64,000 nt of DNA from Leadbetterella lacustris (lineage in GTDB: Bacteria; Bacteroidota; Bacteroidia; Cytophagales; Spirosomataceae): assembly GCA_965234335.1 (NCBI GenBank), contig OZ248424.1, positions 310,001-374,000 on the forward strand, written 5' to 3'. The position numbers and the translations under genes are program-made. The stretch's first letter is position 1; each line of letters opens with the position of its first letter. This document shows, piece after piece, positions 52,901 through 62,107 of the stretch. The notes beneath the pieces were generated by a model. It searched no databases and had not been told where the DNA came from. It worked only from the letters and a program-made list of their open reading frames with translations.

Positions 52901-53306
52901 TATCTACAATAGAAACGCCAGTAGACCAACCCAATACACCTTGAAAATTACTCTCTTTAGTTATATCTTTAAACTTTAAGCCTCCCTGATTGAGATAAAT
53001 CTTAGATTGTTTTTGATTGGCAGTAAAAATCAAGTCTATGAGCCCATCATTGTTCAAATCACCAGCACCAAGACCACCGCCATTATAGAAATACATATAA
53101 TTGAAGATATTCAAATCTTTTGATGGACTTATGTCATTCGAAAAATCTAAACCCGATTGGGAAACGTCCACCAGTTTGAAAAGAAAAGCATCCTTTTTTT
53201 GACATGAAAAAAAAAGGAAACAAAAAACTAAAACTCCGTATAATTGTAAACCAAATATCTTTTTTGATCTTTTAGTAAAACGATTTGAAATATCAAAAAC
53301 CTTCAT
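49950..53306 (-). CDS. VCBS/FG-GAP repeat lipoprotein with UnbV/ASPIC domain (second copy)
   Basis: The 1118-residue protein has a lipoprotein signal (YGVLVFCFLFFSCQKK) and many calcium-binding-type blade motifs D-x-[DN]-x-D-G: VDINQDGMLDFYVSQVGN, DFDIDGDLDFFQLN, DVNFDGYPDLYIGND, DFDNDGYKDLFISNG, DLDNDGDLDIVTNN, DINHDGLDDLFLGS, DIDNDGDLDILAGN. A UnbV/ASPIC domain lies in the middle (FEKFPVRGFQSSAEIPMLIGLG). These make one or two beta-propellers exposed at the cell surface; such proteins are thought to bind ligands or matrix. It is a paralog of the next gene, 12 bases upstream on the same strand, and the last gene of the SusC-SusD operon. Confidence 0.9.
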   Translation of the reverse strand: MKVFDISNRFTKRSKKIFGLQLYGVLVFCFLFFSCQKKDAFLFKLVDVSQSGLDFSNDISPSKDLNIFNYMYFYNGGGLGAGDLNNDGLIDLIFTANQKQSKIYLNQGGLKFKDITKESNFQGVLGWSTGVSIVDINQDGMLDFYVSQVGNYETLKGHNLLFVCREIKDGIPQYEEKSADYGLNLIGFGTQAVFVDFDIDGDLDFFQLNHSVHKNGTFGKRDVFLNTYHPLAGDRYFENENNKFIEKTKSSGIHSSALGYGLGIATGDVNFDGYPDLYIGNDFHENDYLYINYGQGKFIDEIDKRIKHSSRFSMGIDIADLNNDIFPEIVSLDMLPYNPDILKRSEGEDAYYNFNYKIQQGYNYQFARNNLQLNNGDDTFSEIGLFANIHATDWSWSSLFMDFDNDGYKDLFISNGINKRMNDMDYINYVSNDEIQEKIANKNFDESDVSLVDLLPEVKVPNKFFRNNSEMVFEDISTKLESNPDSYSNGAVYADLDNDGDLDIVTNNINDKAFLYENQSNILFPQQKSLKLNIKGTVNNKNAIGTKVLAFQKDKILTFEKFPVRGFQSSAEIPMLIGLGFNPKIDSLLIIWPDKSFEKLTYDSTKKELNVSYRAGLPIFDYKNFKSRRNSQVDFEDISDILNLSISHKENSFNEFDREALIPNQISREGPAVAVADINHDGLDDLFLGSSRDNISKVFIQTETGKFLEKTQVALIADSTFEEIDAQWIDLNHDTHLDLVVASGGNEFFGKSEWLNPRIYFNDGNGSLKKAEGVFKDIFLNASVVLAFDYNGDSHIDLFFGGRSVPFGYGKKANSYLFKNDGEGNFKNVTAEIAPDLKSLGFVKDAKFIDINGDKLQELVVALEWDGIAVFDKKFKKSYLTTKKGWWNFVEPIDIDNDGDLDILAGNLGLNSRLKASEKQPVKMYVNDFDDNQRVEQILTYYVGDKEVIFADKREIERQLPYVKKKFLMSKDFSTATLEDIFGKEKIKESMVYEANWFENSVLINDGKGNFTLKVLPNKMQFGPYYGAQLVYKNNTNSNFMFAGNFFDANIQMGIYDADFGGLYSIGTDLKVNKSTFRYLPISGQVRKIRKIRIKGKEAFLLVRNNDKLIVLAQKALQ

Positions 53307-53318
53307 TTTTAAGAAAAA

Positions 53319-56300
53319 TTATTTAATGGAATTTAGGCTAAATATTTTAGGCTTTTGATTATTGATTAAGGCGATAATTTTGTTAGAATCTCCAATTATT
53401 AACTTAGAAATTTGTTTGATTTCTCCTGATAAAATGAAACCTGATTCTCTTTGCTTTAAGGGATAAAAACCACCCTTTTTATTGTTCATTAATAATAATC
53501 CCCTCGATGCATCCTGTCTTGAAAATTGCGGTATAAATCCATAATTATTTCCACCGATTAATATATCTTGATAACCGTCCAAATTTGCATCTAATTTCTC
53601 CATGGCGTTAATACATGACAATTGTGCCGCTGTAGGCAATTTACTTATTGTGAAATTTCCTTTTCCATCGTTTTTTGCAACCACAGAACTCAAATAATCT
53701 ATCCTAGCCGAATAACCTTGGTTTAAAATATCAGCTTTGAAAAAATCATAAATAGTTTTAGTGGCATAGTCGCTATGTTTTAAAGTTTGGGCTTTTAAAA
53801 ACGGAAATTGCTCCATCATTTCTCGCTTTAAGAACACTGGAACTTCCTTTTCATTTACTGTTTTGGTTAAGATTTTGTCATTTATTCCATTTTTATCAAA
53901 ATCTCCTACCCATATTTTTAATGGATTTTCAGAATCGGGATATAGCGGAAAGTTTTCTCCCATATTACCTAAAACCAAGTCTAAATCTTTATCATTATCA
54001 ATATCAACAGCCAAAATACTTCCCCAAAAACCATTGTAAGAATTCAATGAGTTCTCTTCAAGTACGAATTTGCGATTTTTTAATTTGAAAACTTTGGGTG
54101 ACATCCAATCCCCTATCACTATCAATTCTTTCTTTTTATCCCCGTCTATGTCCTCAAATATGGCATCTCGAACCATGCCAACCTGAATAATTCCTTTTGC
54201 AATGTTTTGGGTGACATCTTTAAATATTCCTTTTCCATTATTTTCAAAAATATAGCTAAACGGTGCATATCCGTACTCCTGAGGATAGCTTCTAGAACCT
54301 ACAAAAAGGTCTAAATCTCCATCTGAATCATAGTCTAAAGGAACAATTACACTGGTATTCATCGTGGTATTGGGCAAGCTTTTTCCACTAATGACAAAAT
54401 TTCCCCTGCCATCATTCAAATAAATCCTATCCATTAAAAATCTATCTCCAATCTTGAATTCATTTCCACCTGCTCCTACGTACAAATCAAGGTCTCCATC
54501 CTTATCAGCATCAAAAAACTCAGCCGCAGTGTCTTCAAACAAATTAAATCTTTCAAAATCTTTTTGCTGACTTAGATAAAAACTTCCATTTTTTTGAATG
54601 TACAATTGGCTAATTTGCCCTTTAGCCCCACACATAAAAACATCCTCTAGGCCGTCGCCATTTACATCTCCAATGGCCATTTTTGGGCCTTCTTTCGATA
54701 CCGATTGTGGAACATTTTTCTGATAATAAAAATCTTCATATTCGTCTTCCTGATGTTTTTCAAAAGTGCCAATCTGCTCTTCTTGAAATAAGCTATTAAA
54801 CAATATAGCTTTAGAGACAGCGGTTGTCTTTTTTGCACTAGAAATATTAAAGGAATACAAAGAGTCAGTCTTTAAATTATAAACAGTACTGACCATAAGA
54901 TTCGGCCAAGTTACTTTTAAAGAATCTATCATAGAAAATTTACCTAAGCCGAAGGTTACAGGAAATTCTATACTTGATTGAAATCCACGTGCTGGAAAAA
55001 TTTGCTTAGAAAGAATTTTATCCTTGACAAAAACATCCACTTTTGCTCCAATGGCAAATGTATTTTTCCCTTCCCCAGTTAGCTTTACTTTCAAATAATG
55101 ATTTTTCAGGCTTTCCGTTTTGTTTTTATAGAAAAAACATTGTTGGTTTACATTATTCACCACGAGGTCTAAGTCGCCATCATTATCAAGGTCAGCATAA
55201 GCCGCACCATTAGAAAACGAAGGAGTATCAAAGCCAAAATCCAATGATTTATCTTCAAATTTCAGATTTCCATTATTTCTAAAAAAGTAGTTTACTTGTG
55301 GTTTAGAAGGAATATTTTTTAATATGTTATCAAATTTTTCTTTTTGACCTGACAAAACCATCTTTTGATTCAATTCATTTGCGAAAAAATCAATAAAATC
55401 TTGATCAATAACATCATGCAATATGCCATTTGAAACATAAATATCGGTATTTAGGTCATTGTCTGCATCAAAAAGCAAGGCACCCCAACTCCAATCACTG
55501 GAAGCAACATTTGCAAAATAGGCTATTTCACTAAAAGTACCGTCTTGATTGTTTAGCTGTAAGCTATTTTGCATATACTGATAGTAGAAACCTTTCTGGG
55601 TTCTTAACTTACTTACGTAATGATTATCAAAAGCCGTGGTAGTTTTCAATCTATATTCATCACGCGGAAGCATATCTGTAGCAAAAATTTCTTGATAGCC
55701 ATCGTTATTAATATCTCCCATGTCGGCTCCCATGGAGGCAAAACTTGTATGGCCAAACCGTTGCTCTAGTTCTTCTTTAAAGGTGCCGTTTCTTTGATTT
55801 ATATAGAGATAATCCCTTTCATAAAAGTCATTTGAAATATATATGTCAGGATAATTGTCTTGGTTAATGTCACCCACGGTAACACCCAAACCGAAACCAA
55901 TAAGACTACCATAAATTCCAGTTTCCTGGCTAACATCAACGAATTTACCATCGTCATTCCTGAGTAATTTATCGCCTCCACCCTTTAAAAAGTCTTTTAC
56001 TGGCCAATCTTTAGCTCTTAAACTTCTGTTATTATCGTTGTTGAGTGTATTTACGGGTATAAAACTATTGTTGAGGATATAACAGTCTAAATCTCCATCT
56101 AAATCATAATCAAAAAACGAAGCGTGGGTAGTATAACCATCCTCATCTAATCCATAAGAGGCCGCAGACTCAGTAAAGGTTAGGTCTCCATTGTTAATGT
56201 AAAGCTCATTTTGTTGGCCTACATTTTTTTGATAACCCGCATTACAAACATAAATATCTAATAAACCATCGGCATTGATATCTACCATCTCTACTCCCGT

Positions 56301-56627
56301 GCTCCATTTATTGGCTACACCTACTCCGGCCTTGTCAGTAATATCTTCAAACTGAAAATTGCCCTTGTTTAAATAGAGTTTATTCTTACCCATGTTGGAA
56401 GTCAAATAAACATCTGCCAGCCCATCATTATTGATATCCCCAGTGGCTACCCCACCTCCATTGTAGAAATTTCTGTAGGTGAAAATATTAAAATCTTCGG
56501 TATTTTTAACTGTATTTTCAAAATCAACCCCTATGGATTTATTATCTAATAATTCAAAAACTTGCTTAGACTGTTTTTTGCAAGAAACAAATAATAGGAC
56601 TAGTATTGGTATTAAGCACTTCATCAA
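53319..56627 (-). CDS. VCBS/FG-GAP repeat lipoprotein with UnbV/ASPIC domain (first copy)
   Basis: The 1102-residue protein has a lipoprotein signal (MKCLIPILVLLFVSCKK) and the same order of motifs as its tandem paralog: DINNDGLADVYLTSN, DINADGLLDIYVCNAG, DYDLDGDLDCYILNN, DINQDNYPDIYISND, DADNDLNTDIYVSNG, DLDNDGDLDLVVNNV, DVNGDGLEDVFMCG, DADKDGDLDLYVG, DYDSDGDLDLFVGSR. The UnbV/ASPIC part is SKQIFPARGFQSSIEFPVTFG. Probably surface-exposed beta-propeller. It lies 22 bases behind the small lipoprotein gene. Proteins of this kind next to SusCD have been found in other Bacteroidota; their ligand is unknown. Confidence 0.9.
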   Translation of the reverse strand: MMKCLIPILVLLFVSCKKQSKQVFELLDNKSIGVDFENTVKNTEDFNIFTYRNFYNGGGVATGDINNDGLADVYLTSNMGKNKLYLNKGNFQFEDITDKAGVGVANKWSTGVEMVDINADGLLDIYVCNAGYQKNVGQQNELYINNGDLTFTESAASYGLDEDGYTTHASFFDYDLDGDLDCYILNNSFIPVNTLNNDNNRSLRAKDWPVKDFLKGGGDKLLRNDDGKFVDVSQETGIYGSLIGFGLGVTVGDINQDNYPDIYISNDFYERDYLYINQRNGTFKEELEQRFGHTSFASMGADMGDINNDGYQEIFATDMLPRDEYRLKTTTAFDNHYVSKLRTQKGFYYQYMQNSLQLNNQDGTFSEIAYFANVASSDWSWGALLFDADNDLNTDIYVSNGILHDVIDQDFIDFFANELNQKMVLSGQKEKFDNILKNIPSKPQVNYFFRNNGNLKFEDKSLDFGFDTPSFSNGAAYADLDNDGDLDLVVNNVNQQCFFYKNKTESLKNHYLKVKLTGEGKNTFAIGAKVDVFVKDKILSKQIFPARGFQSSIEFPVTFGLGKFSMIDSLKVTWPNLMVSTVYNLKTDSLYSFNISSAKKTTAVSKAILFNSLFQEEQIGTFEKHQEDEYEDFYYQKNVPQSVSKEGPKMAIGDVNGDGLEDVFMCGAKGQISQLYIQKNGSFYLSQQKDFERFNLFEDTAAEFFDADKDGDLDLYVGAGGNEFKIGDRFLMDRIYLNDGRGNFVISGKSLPNTTMNTSVIVPLDYDSDGDLDLFVGSRSYPQEYGYAPFSYIFENNGKGIFKDVTQNIAKGIIQVGMVRDAIFEDIDGDKKKELIVIGDWMSPKVFKLKNRKFVLEENSLNSYNGFWGSILAVDIDNDKDLDLVLGNMGENFPLYPDSENPLKIWVGDFDKNGINDKILTKTVNEKEVPVFLKREMMEQFPFLKAQTLKHSDYATKTIYDFFKADILNQGYSARIDYLSSVVAKNDGKGNFTISKLPTAAQLSCINAMEKLDANLDGYQDILIGGNNYGFIPQFSRQDASRGLLLMNNKKGGFYPLKQRESGFILSGEIKQISKLIIGDSNKIIALINNQKPKIFSLNSIK

Positions 56628-56649
56628 TTGAATAGCTTTAAAAGTTTGG

Positions 56650-57210
56650 TTAAGGTATTTTAGAATTCGGTTTAATAGCTAAAAATCCCTTGATGGGTAT
56701 GAAGTTTTCTTGAATGCTGGCTTTGCCAGGTATAATCACAAAGCCATTAATAGAAATAATGACCAATTCTTCTGAGAAGTATTCAATCTTAATTTTTCCA
56801 TTTTCGAACATAAAACCTTCTGCTTTGAAAGCATTGTCCAATTTAATAAGTTTCCCTATCATAAGTTGAATACTTTCAGGCCTAGTGTAATCATCACTGC
56901 CTAGTTTTATGAATTCTTTTTCTTTTTTATCTTTAAAACCAGCATTTTGAATATCCAATATTACATTACTCTTGTTTGAATCCAATAAACTAATTTTTAT
57001 GACATTGTCAGTCAATTCAAATACAGTAGTTTTAAAAAATGATTTATCTTCATAAAAAGGTTGATTATCGATATTCACTACCACTTGTGCATACCCAGGT
57101 TTTACAGATGCACTTTCTTCCTTTATTTGATTGAAATCAAACTTCGTATCAGTTTTTTTACAGCTGCTAAAAATTACCAACATAAAAAAAACTCCTAAAA
57201 TAAACTTCAT
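56650..57210 (-). CDS. small lipoprotein of the SusCD operon, unknown
   Basis: The 186-residue protein has a lipoprotein signal (FILGVFFMLVIFSSCKK, Cys near 17) and a single strand-rich domain (YAQVVVNIDNQPFYEDKSFF, NVILDIQNAGFKDKKEKEFI, LIKLDNAFKAEGFMFENGKI, VIISINGFVIIPGKASIQEN). I do not know a family for it. Position between SusD and the VCBS pair, and equal anchoring, suggest a surface partner of the complex. A terminator lies between SusD and this gene, so it may be expressed less than susCD. Confidence 0.75.
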   Translation of the reverse strand: MKFILGVFFMLVIFSSCKKTDTKFDFNQIKEESASVKPGYAQVVVNIDNQPFYEDKSFFKTTVFELTDNVIKISLLDSNKSNVILDIQNAGFKDKKEKEFIKLGSDDYTRPESIQLMIGKLIKLDNAFKAEGFMFENGKIKIEYFSEELVIISINGFVIIPGKASIQENFIPIKGFLAIKPNSKIP

Positions 57211-57240
57211 AGAGATTAAAATATTTACACAAAAATAACA

Positions 57241-57273
57241 AAAAAAGCTCGGTTATGCACCGAGCTTTTTTTT
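57241..57273. terminator. terminator behind susD, within the operon
   Basis: AAGCTCGGT-TATGC-ACCGAGCTT with A and T runs on both sides, hence active in both directions. As it lies between susD and the following three minus-strand genes, it would lower their expression relative to susCD. Confidence 0.9.
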
Positions 57274-57289
57274 AAAAAACTAAACAATA

Positions 57290-58795
57290 TTAATATCCAG
57301 CGTTTTGCTTCAAATTGGTATTTGAACCAATTGCCAAAGCCGGAATTGGGAACAAAACAGTGTGAGGCTCAAGATTTGACATGTCTTGATACTTAACGTT
57401 GAACTTACCAAAACGGATTTCGTCAATTCTAGCTATACCTTCCCAATACAACTCAAAACTTCTCTCTTTATGCATAGCATTCAAGTCCAAAGCCGCTAGA
57501 GCTTTAGCCTTTCTCAAACCTCTAAGCTCATTAACCAAAGCTAAACCAGCGGCAGCATTACCACTTCTTAAGAGAGCCTCAGCCTTCATAAGGTGTACAT
57601 CCGCATATCTTAGAATTACATACTTTCCAAAGTCTGTAGGGTGATATTTGATAGCACGAATACCTTTTTCTGTCGCAGCACCTGCTAAAGGTACATCTCT
57701 AGAAAATACCAATGGTTTTTTAGATCTACTATCAACTATTGGAGTTTTATCCTCTCTAAACTGTTGTCCAATTAAGAAACCTTTGTGTAATCCACCGTAA
57801 CCTTTTTCAAATCCTACAGCTCTTAATTTACGATCATCCCCATCTTCAAATTTGTCGTAAAAATCGGCCAATGTAGCAAATCCATTCCAAGGGCCGTCTT
57901 TTTCAGCAGCAAAAGTTTGGTCATAATGCATAGTCATCATCCACCTGTTTCTTGGCTGTCCTTGCAAATCAGTAAAGATTTTCTCAGGAGAGGAATTGGA
58001 AGTAAATACATTGTAGAAATCTGGATCTAAATCAAAACCATCGGCTTTTACAGCATCACAATAAGCTATAACCTTATCCATATCCGCTTTATCGAATGTG
58101 TAAGGACCCGCCGGGTTGGCAGACTTGTAAACTGCTTTGTTAAGGTGTAATCTAGCCAATAATGTGTTCACCATAGCTTTGGAAGCTTTAGCATTAATTG
58201 CCGCTGGTCCAACTTTAGGCAATCCAGCCAATGCCTCTGTCAAATCTTTTACTATAAAGTCAAAAGCTTCAGACCTTGTCATTACTTTTGGTAAATCATC
58301 AACGCCTTGATCGATAGTTCTTCTTGGTACTTGACCCCAAAGATCCATTATCTGAGACATAAAGAATCCTCTTAGAGCTTGAGCCTCCGCTTTTTGAAGT
58401 GGAGTTGGGTTTGAACCCAATACCTGCTCACACTGGAAACTACGACCATTTAAAGCATTCCAAGTACCTAGTACTTGCTCATGGGTAGCATCCCATGTAT
58501 GCGAATGTAGGGTTCTCCAAACACCATTATCACCCCAGTCAACACCCCTTGTTGGAGGAATCATTTCAGCTGATGTATGTTGATTCAATGAATAAATGTT
58601 ACCTTGGTCATTGTAAAGTCCTAATCCGTTATAAAGACCATTGATCTGCTCTCCAGGATTGCCAGCAACAAAGCCAGCTCCAGTGCTTTTAATGGCAACA
58701 GAGTCTTTTTCTTCCACTATTAGGTCTGTACATGAAGCAAAAAACATTGCTCCAAAACCAAGTGTTAATACTTTATATAATTTATTATTTTTCAT
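57290..58795 (-). CDS. SusD/RagB-family nutrient-binding lipoprotein
   Basis: The 501-residue protein is the surface lipoprotein lid of a SusC transporter. It has a lipoprotein signal (LTLGFGAMFFASCTD) and SusD landmarks: the helical TPR-like scaffold with QALRGFFMSQIMDLWGQVPR, MVNTLLARLHLNKAVYKSAN and the C-terminal YHPTDFGKYVILRYADVHLM, KAEALLRSGNAAAGLALVNE, LRGLRKA, ERSFELYWEGIARIDEIRFG. This is a complete RagB/SusD protein. It follows the SusC gene after 17 bases. The bound polymer cannot be read from the sequence. Confidence 0.95.
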   Translation of the reverse strand: MKNNKLYKVLTLGFGAMFFASCTDLIVEEKDSVAIKSTGAGFVAGNPGEQINGLYNGLGLYNDQGNIYSLNQHTSAEMIPPTRGVDWGDNGVWRTLHSHTWDATHEQVLGTWNALNGRSFQCEQVLGSNPTPLQKAEAQALRGFFMSQIMDLWGQVPRRTIDQGVDDLPKVMTRSEAFDFIVKDLTEALAGLPKVGPAAINAKASKAMVNTLLARLHLNKAVYKSANPAGPYTFDKADMDKVIAYCDAVKADGFDLDPDFYNVFTSNSSPEKIFTDLQGQPRNRWMMTMHYDQTFAAEKDGPWNGFATLADFYDKFEDGDDRKLRAVGFEKGYGGLHKGFLIGQQFREDKTPIVDSRSKKPLVFSRDVPLAGAATEKGIRAIKYHPTDFGKYVILRYADVHLMKAEALLRSGNAAAGLALVNELRGLRKAKALAALDLNAMHKERSFELYWEGIARIDEIRFGKFNVKYQDMSNLEPHTVLFPIPALAIGSNTNLKQNAGY

Positions 58796-58812
58796 TTTTT
58801 TTATGTTAAAAA

Positions 58813-61800
58813 TTAGAATGAAATACTTCCTCCGAACGTAATAGTTCTTGCTCTCGGATAAGCAGTATAATCAATACCAAATGAAGGAACTCCATTTATT
58901 TGTTTGTTGGTATTCACCTCAGGATCTTGACCTGAATACTTTGTAAACAACAATAGATTTTGTCCAGATACAAAGAACTTAAGCGAATTGATGTTTTTAG
59001 AATTAGTCTTAACTTTATAACCTAAGTTTAAGTTAGCTAATCTAGTAAAATCACCTTTTTCTAAAAATCTTGTTGATACGTCAGGAGCATTTAAAGGACC
59101 TTCCTTGCTATTTACAACATCTCTAGTTACATTTCTACCGTTTGCAAAAGAACCTTTAGTAAAGAAAGCATTGGCGTTGTTACTGTAAATATAGTGTCCA
59201 TAAACACCATTAAAGAAAGTACTTAAGTCGAAACTTTTGTATCTAACATTTAAAGTTAAACCACCTGTAACTGTAGGATTTGGACTCTTGCCATCTAAGA
59301 AAGATTGGAAGTCTCCATTTGGATAAACAGTAACTCCTTGATCATCATAACCTCCAAATTCACGTAAAAACCAAGCATTAATCGGCTGACCACTAGCAAT
59401 ACGCTGAGCAAAAGCTCCTGTTAAACCTTGTCCGTTGATGGCACCTGTATCGTAAACACCTAAAAGGTTTTCTACAATATTTCTATTAAAGGCTGCATTC
59501 AAATTAATGTCAAATCCAAAGTCCTTATTATCAACAATTATAGTATTCAAACCAATCTCAAATCCTTTATTGATGATATCAGCATCTAAGTTTCTCCAAA
59601 CGAAAGGAGAAAGAGCAGGCTGAGCAGAAACCACTTGTGTCAATAAATCATTGGTATTTCTGTAGTAATATTCAAGGGAACCCGTGATTCTGTCTTTCAG
59701 TACTCCAAAGTCAAGTCCCACGTTTATGGTAGAAGTTGACTCCCACTTTAAGTTTTCGTTAGGGAATGTAACAGTTCCAAAACCACCATTGTTTAATTGT
59801 GTTCCAGTACTTCCAATACCCGCTCCACCGTATCTAGTTCTTTGGGTGTACAAGTTATGAGGGATTTCTTGATTACCAGTAATACCGTAACCAATTCTTA
59901 AACCTAAGTCAGAAAACACGTTTTTAGGTACAAATTCTTCCTCAATAAGTTTGTATTTACCAGCAAAAGATGGGAAAACACCATATTTGTTGCCAGGTCC
60001 AAACCTCGTTGAGCCATCTATTCTAACAGTTCCAGTAACTAAAATCTTCTTTCCAATTCCTAAATTAACTCTTGAGAAGTATGATTGTAACTCATTGAAA
60101 TTTGAAGATGAACCATTGATAATACTTCCTTTACCATTTGCATTATTTGCGGAAGATACGTTATTTAGCATCTGATCAAGATCACTAGTTCTGAAGTTGG
60201 TAGCTTGAGCAGATTTGAAGTAAAAATCAAAATTTTGATAAGAATAACCCAACAAACCATTGAAAGATATGTTACCAAAATCCTTTTCGTAGGTAAAGTA
60301 ATTTTCCATCAACTGATTTTTAGTTTCAATATCAGTAAAATATGCTTGTCCAACAGTGCTTATATCTGCCGCTACTAAATCTCTAGAAAAAGCAGCCTTC
60401 CTTGCAGAAATAGATTGATCTATACCTAAAACTGTTTTGAACTTTAAACCTTTAACTATTTCATATTCTGCACTAATATTACCCAAAGCTCTCATAGTAT
60501 TGGTGAAGTCTTTAGTATATTCAAGAATAGCCACAGGATTAGGCTCAACTGAAGTAGTTTGAACTAAAGAACCATCTGTCTTACGCACCGGGTTAGTTGG
60601 ATTTGACTTTAAAACTGCAGCTAGAAGGTCGCCAGAAAAACCAGCATTGTCAGTAATAGGTACCGAATTATCTACAGTATTACCAAAATTAACATTGGCA
60701 TTGATGCTCAATTTGTTATTGATAAATTTCTTACCTCCATTAAAAGACGAAGAGAATCTTTTGATACCCGAATTGGTAATAATACCTTCTTGGCTCATGT
60801 TACCAATACTAAATCTGTAGTTACTGTTTTGATCACCACCACCAAAAGCTACATTGTGTTGGTGCGTGTAAGCAGTTCTGAAAACTTCATCTTGCCAATC
60901 AGTCTTAGCACCATTGTTAGCACCACCTGCTTTTACGTATTCATCTGCAGATAAAAGATCAAATTTCTTAGTGATATTGCTCATTCCAAGTGAATAAGAA
61001 TAATCAAGAGTTCCTTTTCCTTTTCCTTTTTTAGTAGAAATTAAAACTACACCATTAGCACCTCTAGCACCATAAATTGCAGTTGCAGAAGCATCTTTAA
61101 GGATATCAATACTTGCGATATCATCTGGATTTAAGAAGTTTAGCGGGTTTCTCGCAGAAGAGCTTCCTAATCCACCATTTTGACCACCACCTGTGATATC
61201 ACCGCCACTTAGTGGAACGCCGTCAACAACAAAAAGAGGACCGTTTCCACCTCTAACAGATGAAGTACCTCTAATTCTTACATTGATACCACCACCAGGC
61301 TCACCGTTATTTTGAGTAACAGCAACACCCGCTACTCTACCTTGCATTAATTGCTGAGCATTGTTTATGATTCCTTTGTTGAAATCTTTTGTACCGATAG
61401 CATTTACAGCTCCGGTAGCATCTTTTTTCTTAACGGTACCATAACCCACCACAACCACTTCTTCAAGCAAAGCAGCGTCGTCGGCCAAAGTAACATTGAC
61501 AGTAGAACGACCTCCAACAGCGACTTCCTGAGAAGTCATACCCACAAAAGAGAAAGATAAAGTTCCGTTGCTAGGAACACCAGCGATTGTGTAAGAACCA
61601 TTCATGTCAGTGGCTACTCCTTTCGAAGAACCTCTCAATTGAACGGTTACGCCAGGGAGTCCGCCTCCAGAAATGTCTGATACTTTTCCGCTCACTGTGA
61701 TGTCTTGAGCAAGAACTGAAAATGAGAAAAACATTGAGATTAAAACCACCAAAGAGCTTTTGCCCGAAAGTTGATTTACCCCAAAGTCGAAGACCATTCG

Positions 61801-61827
61801 ACCGCATTGGTAGAATCTGTTCATCAT
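58813..61827 (-). CDS. SusC/RagA-family TonB-linked outer-membrane transporter
   Basis: The 1004-residue protein imports oligomers across the outer membrane with SusD. It has a signal peptide (SSLVVLISMFFSFSVLAQ), the regulatory-like domain (ITVSGKVSDISGGGLPGVTV to about residue 125), the SusC signature EEVVVVGYGTVKKKDATGAV with the TonB-box region, the plug (GINVRIRGTSSVRGGNGPLF, VVDGVPLSGGD, IASIDILKDASATAIYGARG) and a barrel that ends in PRARTITFGGSISF. First gene of a minus-strand operon with its own promoter at 61926-61957. No glycoside hydrolase, protease or anti-sigma/ECF pair is adjacent, so it is not a standard polysaccharide locus. Confidence 0.96.
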   Translation of the reverse strand: MMNRFYQCGRMVFDFGVNQLSGKSSLVVLISMFFSFSVLAQDITVSGKVSDISGGGLPGVTVQLRGSSKGVATDMNGSYTIAGVPSNGTLSFSFVGMTSQEVAVGGRSTVNVTLADDAALLEEVVVVGYGTVKKKDATGAVNAIGTKDFNKGIINNAQQLMQGRVAGVAVTQNNGEPGGGINVRIRGTSSVRGGNGPLFVVDGVPLSGGDITGGGQNGGLGSSSARNPLNFLNPDDIASIDILKDASATAIYGARGANGVVLISTKKGKGKGTLDYSYSLGMSNITKKFDLLSADEYVKAGGANNGAKTDWQDEVFRTAYTHQHNVAFGGGDQNSNYRFSIGNMSQEGIITNSGIKRFSSSFNGGKKFINNKLSINANVNFGNTVDNSVPITDNAGFSGDLLAAVLKSNPTNPVRKTDGSLVQTTSVEPNPVAILEYTKDFTNTMRALGNISAEYEIVKGLKFKTVLGIDQSISARKAAFSRDLVAADISTVGQAYFTDIETKNQLMENYFTYEKDFGNISFNGLLGYSYQNFDFYFKSAQATNFRTSDLDQMLNNVSSANNANGKGSIINGSSSNFNELQSYFSRVNLGIGKKILVTGTVRIDGSTRFGPGNKYGVFPSFAGKYKLIEEEFVPKNVFSDLGLRIGYGITGNQEIPHNLYTQRTRYGGAGIGSTGTQLNNGGFGTVTFPNENLKWESTSTINVGLDFGVLKDRITGSLEYYYRNTNDLLTQVVSAQPALSPFVWRNLDADIINKGFEIGLNTIIVDNKDFGFDINLNAAFNRNIVENLLGVYDTGAINGQGLTGAFAQRIASGQPINAWFLREFGGYDDQGVTVYPNGDFQSFLDGKSPNPTVTGGLTLNVRYKSFDLSTFFNGVYGHYIYSNNANAFFTKGSFANGRNVTRDVVNSKEGPLNAPDVSTRFLEKGDFTRLANLNLGYKVKTNSKNINSLKFFVSGQNLLLFTKYSGQDPEVNTNKQINGVPSFGIDYTAYPRARTITFGGSISF

Positions 61828-61925
61828 AGGTTAATTGTTTAAAAATTAAAGTAAATTAGTTTTGCCTCCTCTAAAAACATAACAACATTTTGATTAAATG
61901 TTGGACGTTTTTAAGACTCAACCCA

Positions 61926-61957
61926 CAAAACTACAAAAAGAAGTTTCTAAAGTCCAA
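61926..61957 (-). promoter_or_regulatory. promoter of the susC operon
   Basis: On the minus strand TTG (61957-61955), a 21-base spacer and TAGTTTTG (61933-61926) match TTG-N19-21-TAnnTTTG. The start ATG lies about 100 bases further on, leaving an untranslated leader of about 90 bases. Confidence 0.65.
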
Positions 61958-62107
61958 AATTTTGAATAGTAATTTTTTTCATTTCATCCTGTTTTGATGG
62001 TTTTAGTATTCGATTTTGGCCCAAATTCCCTAAGTAAGGCTGTATTTCTGCCCGAAATAAATTTTTAGCTACTATCTTTGATACAATATTTTAAATATGA
62101 TTTTTTG

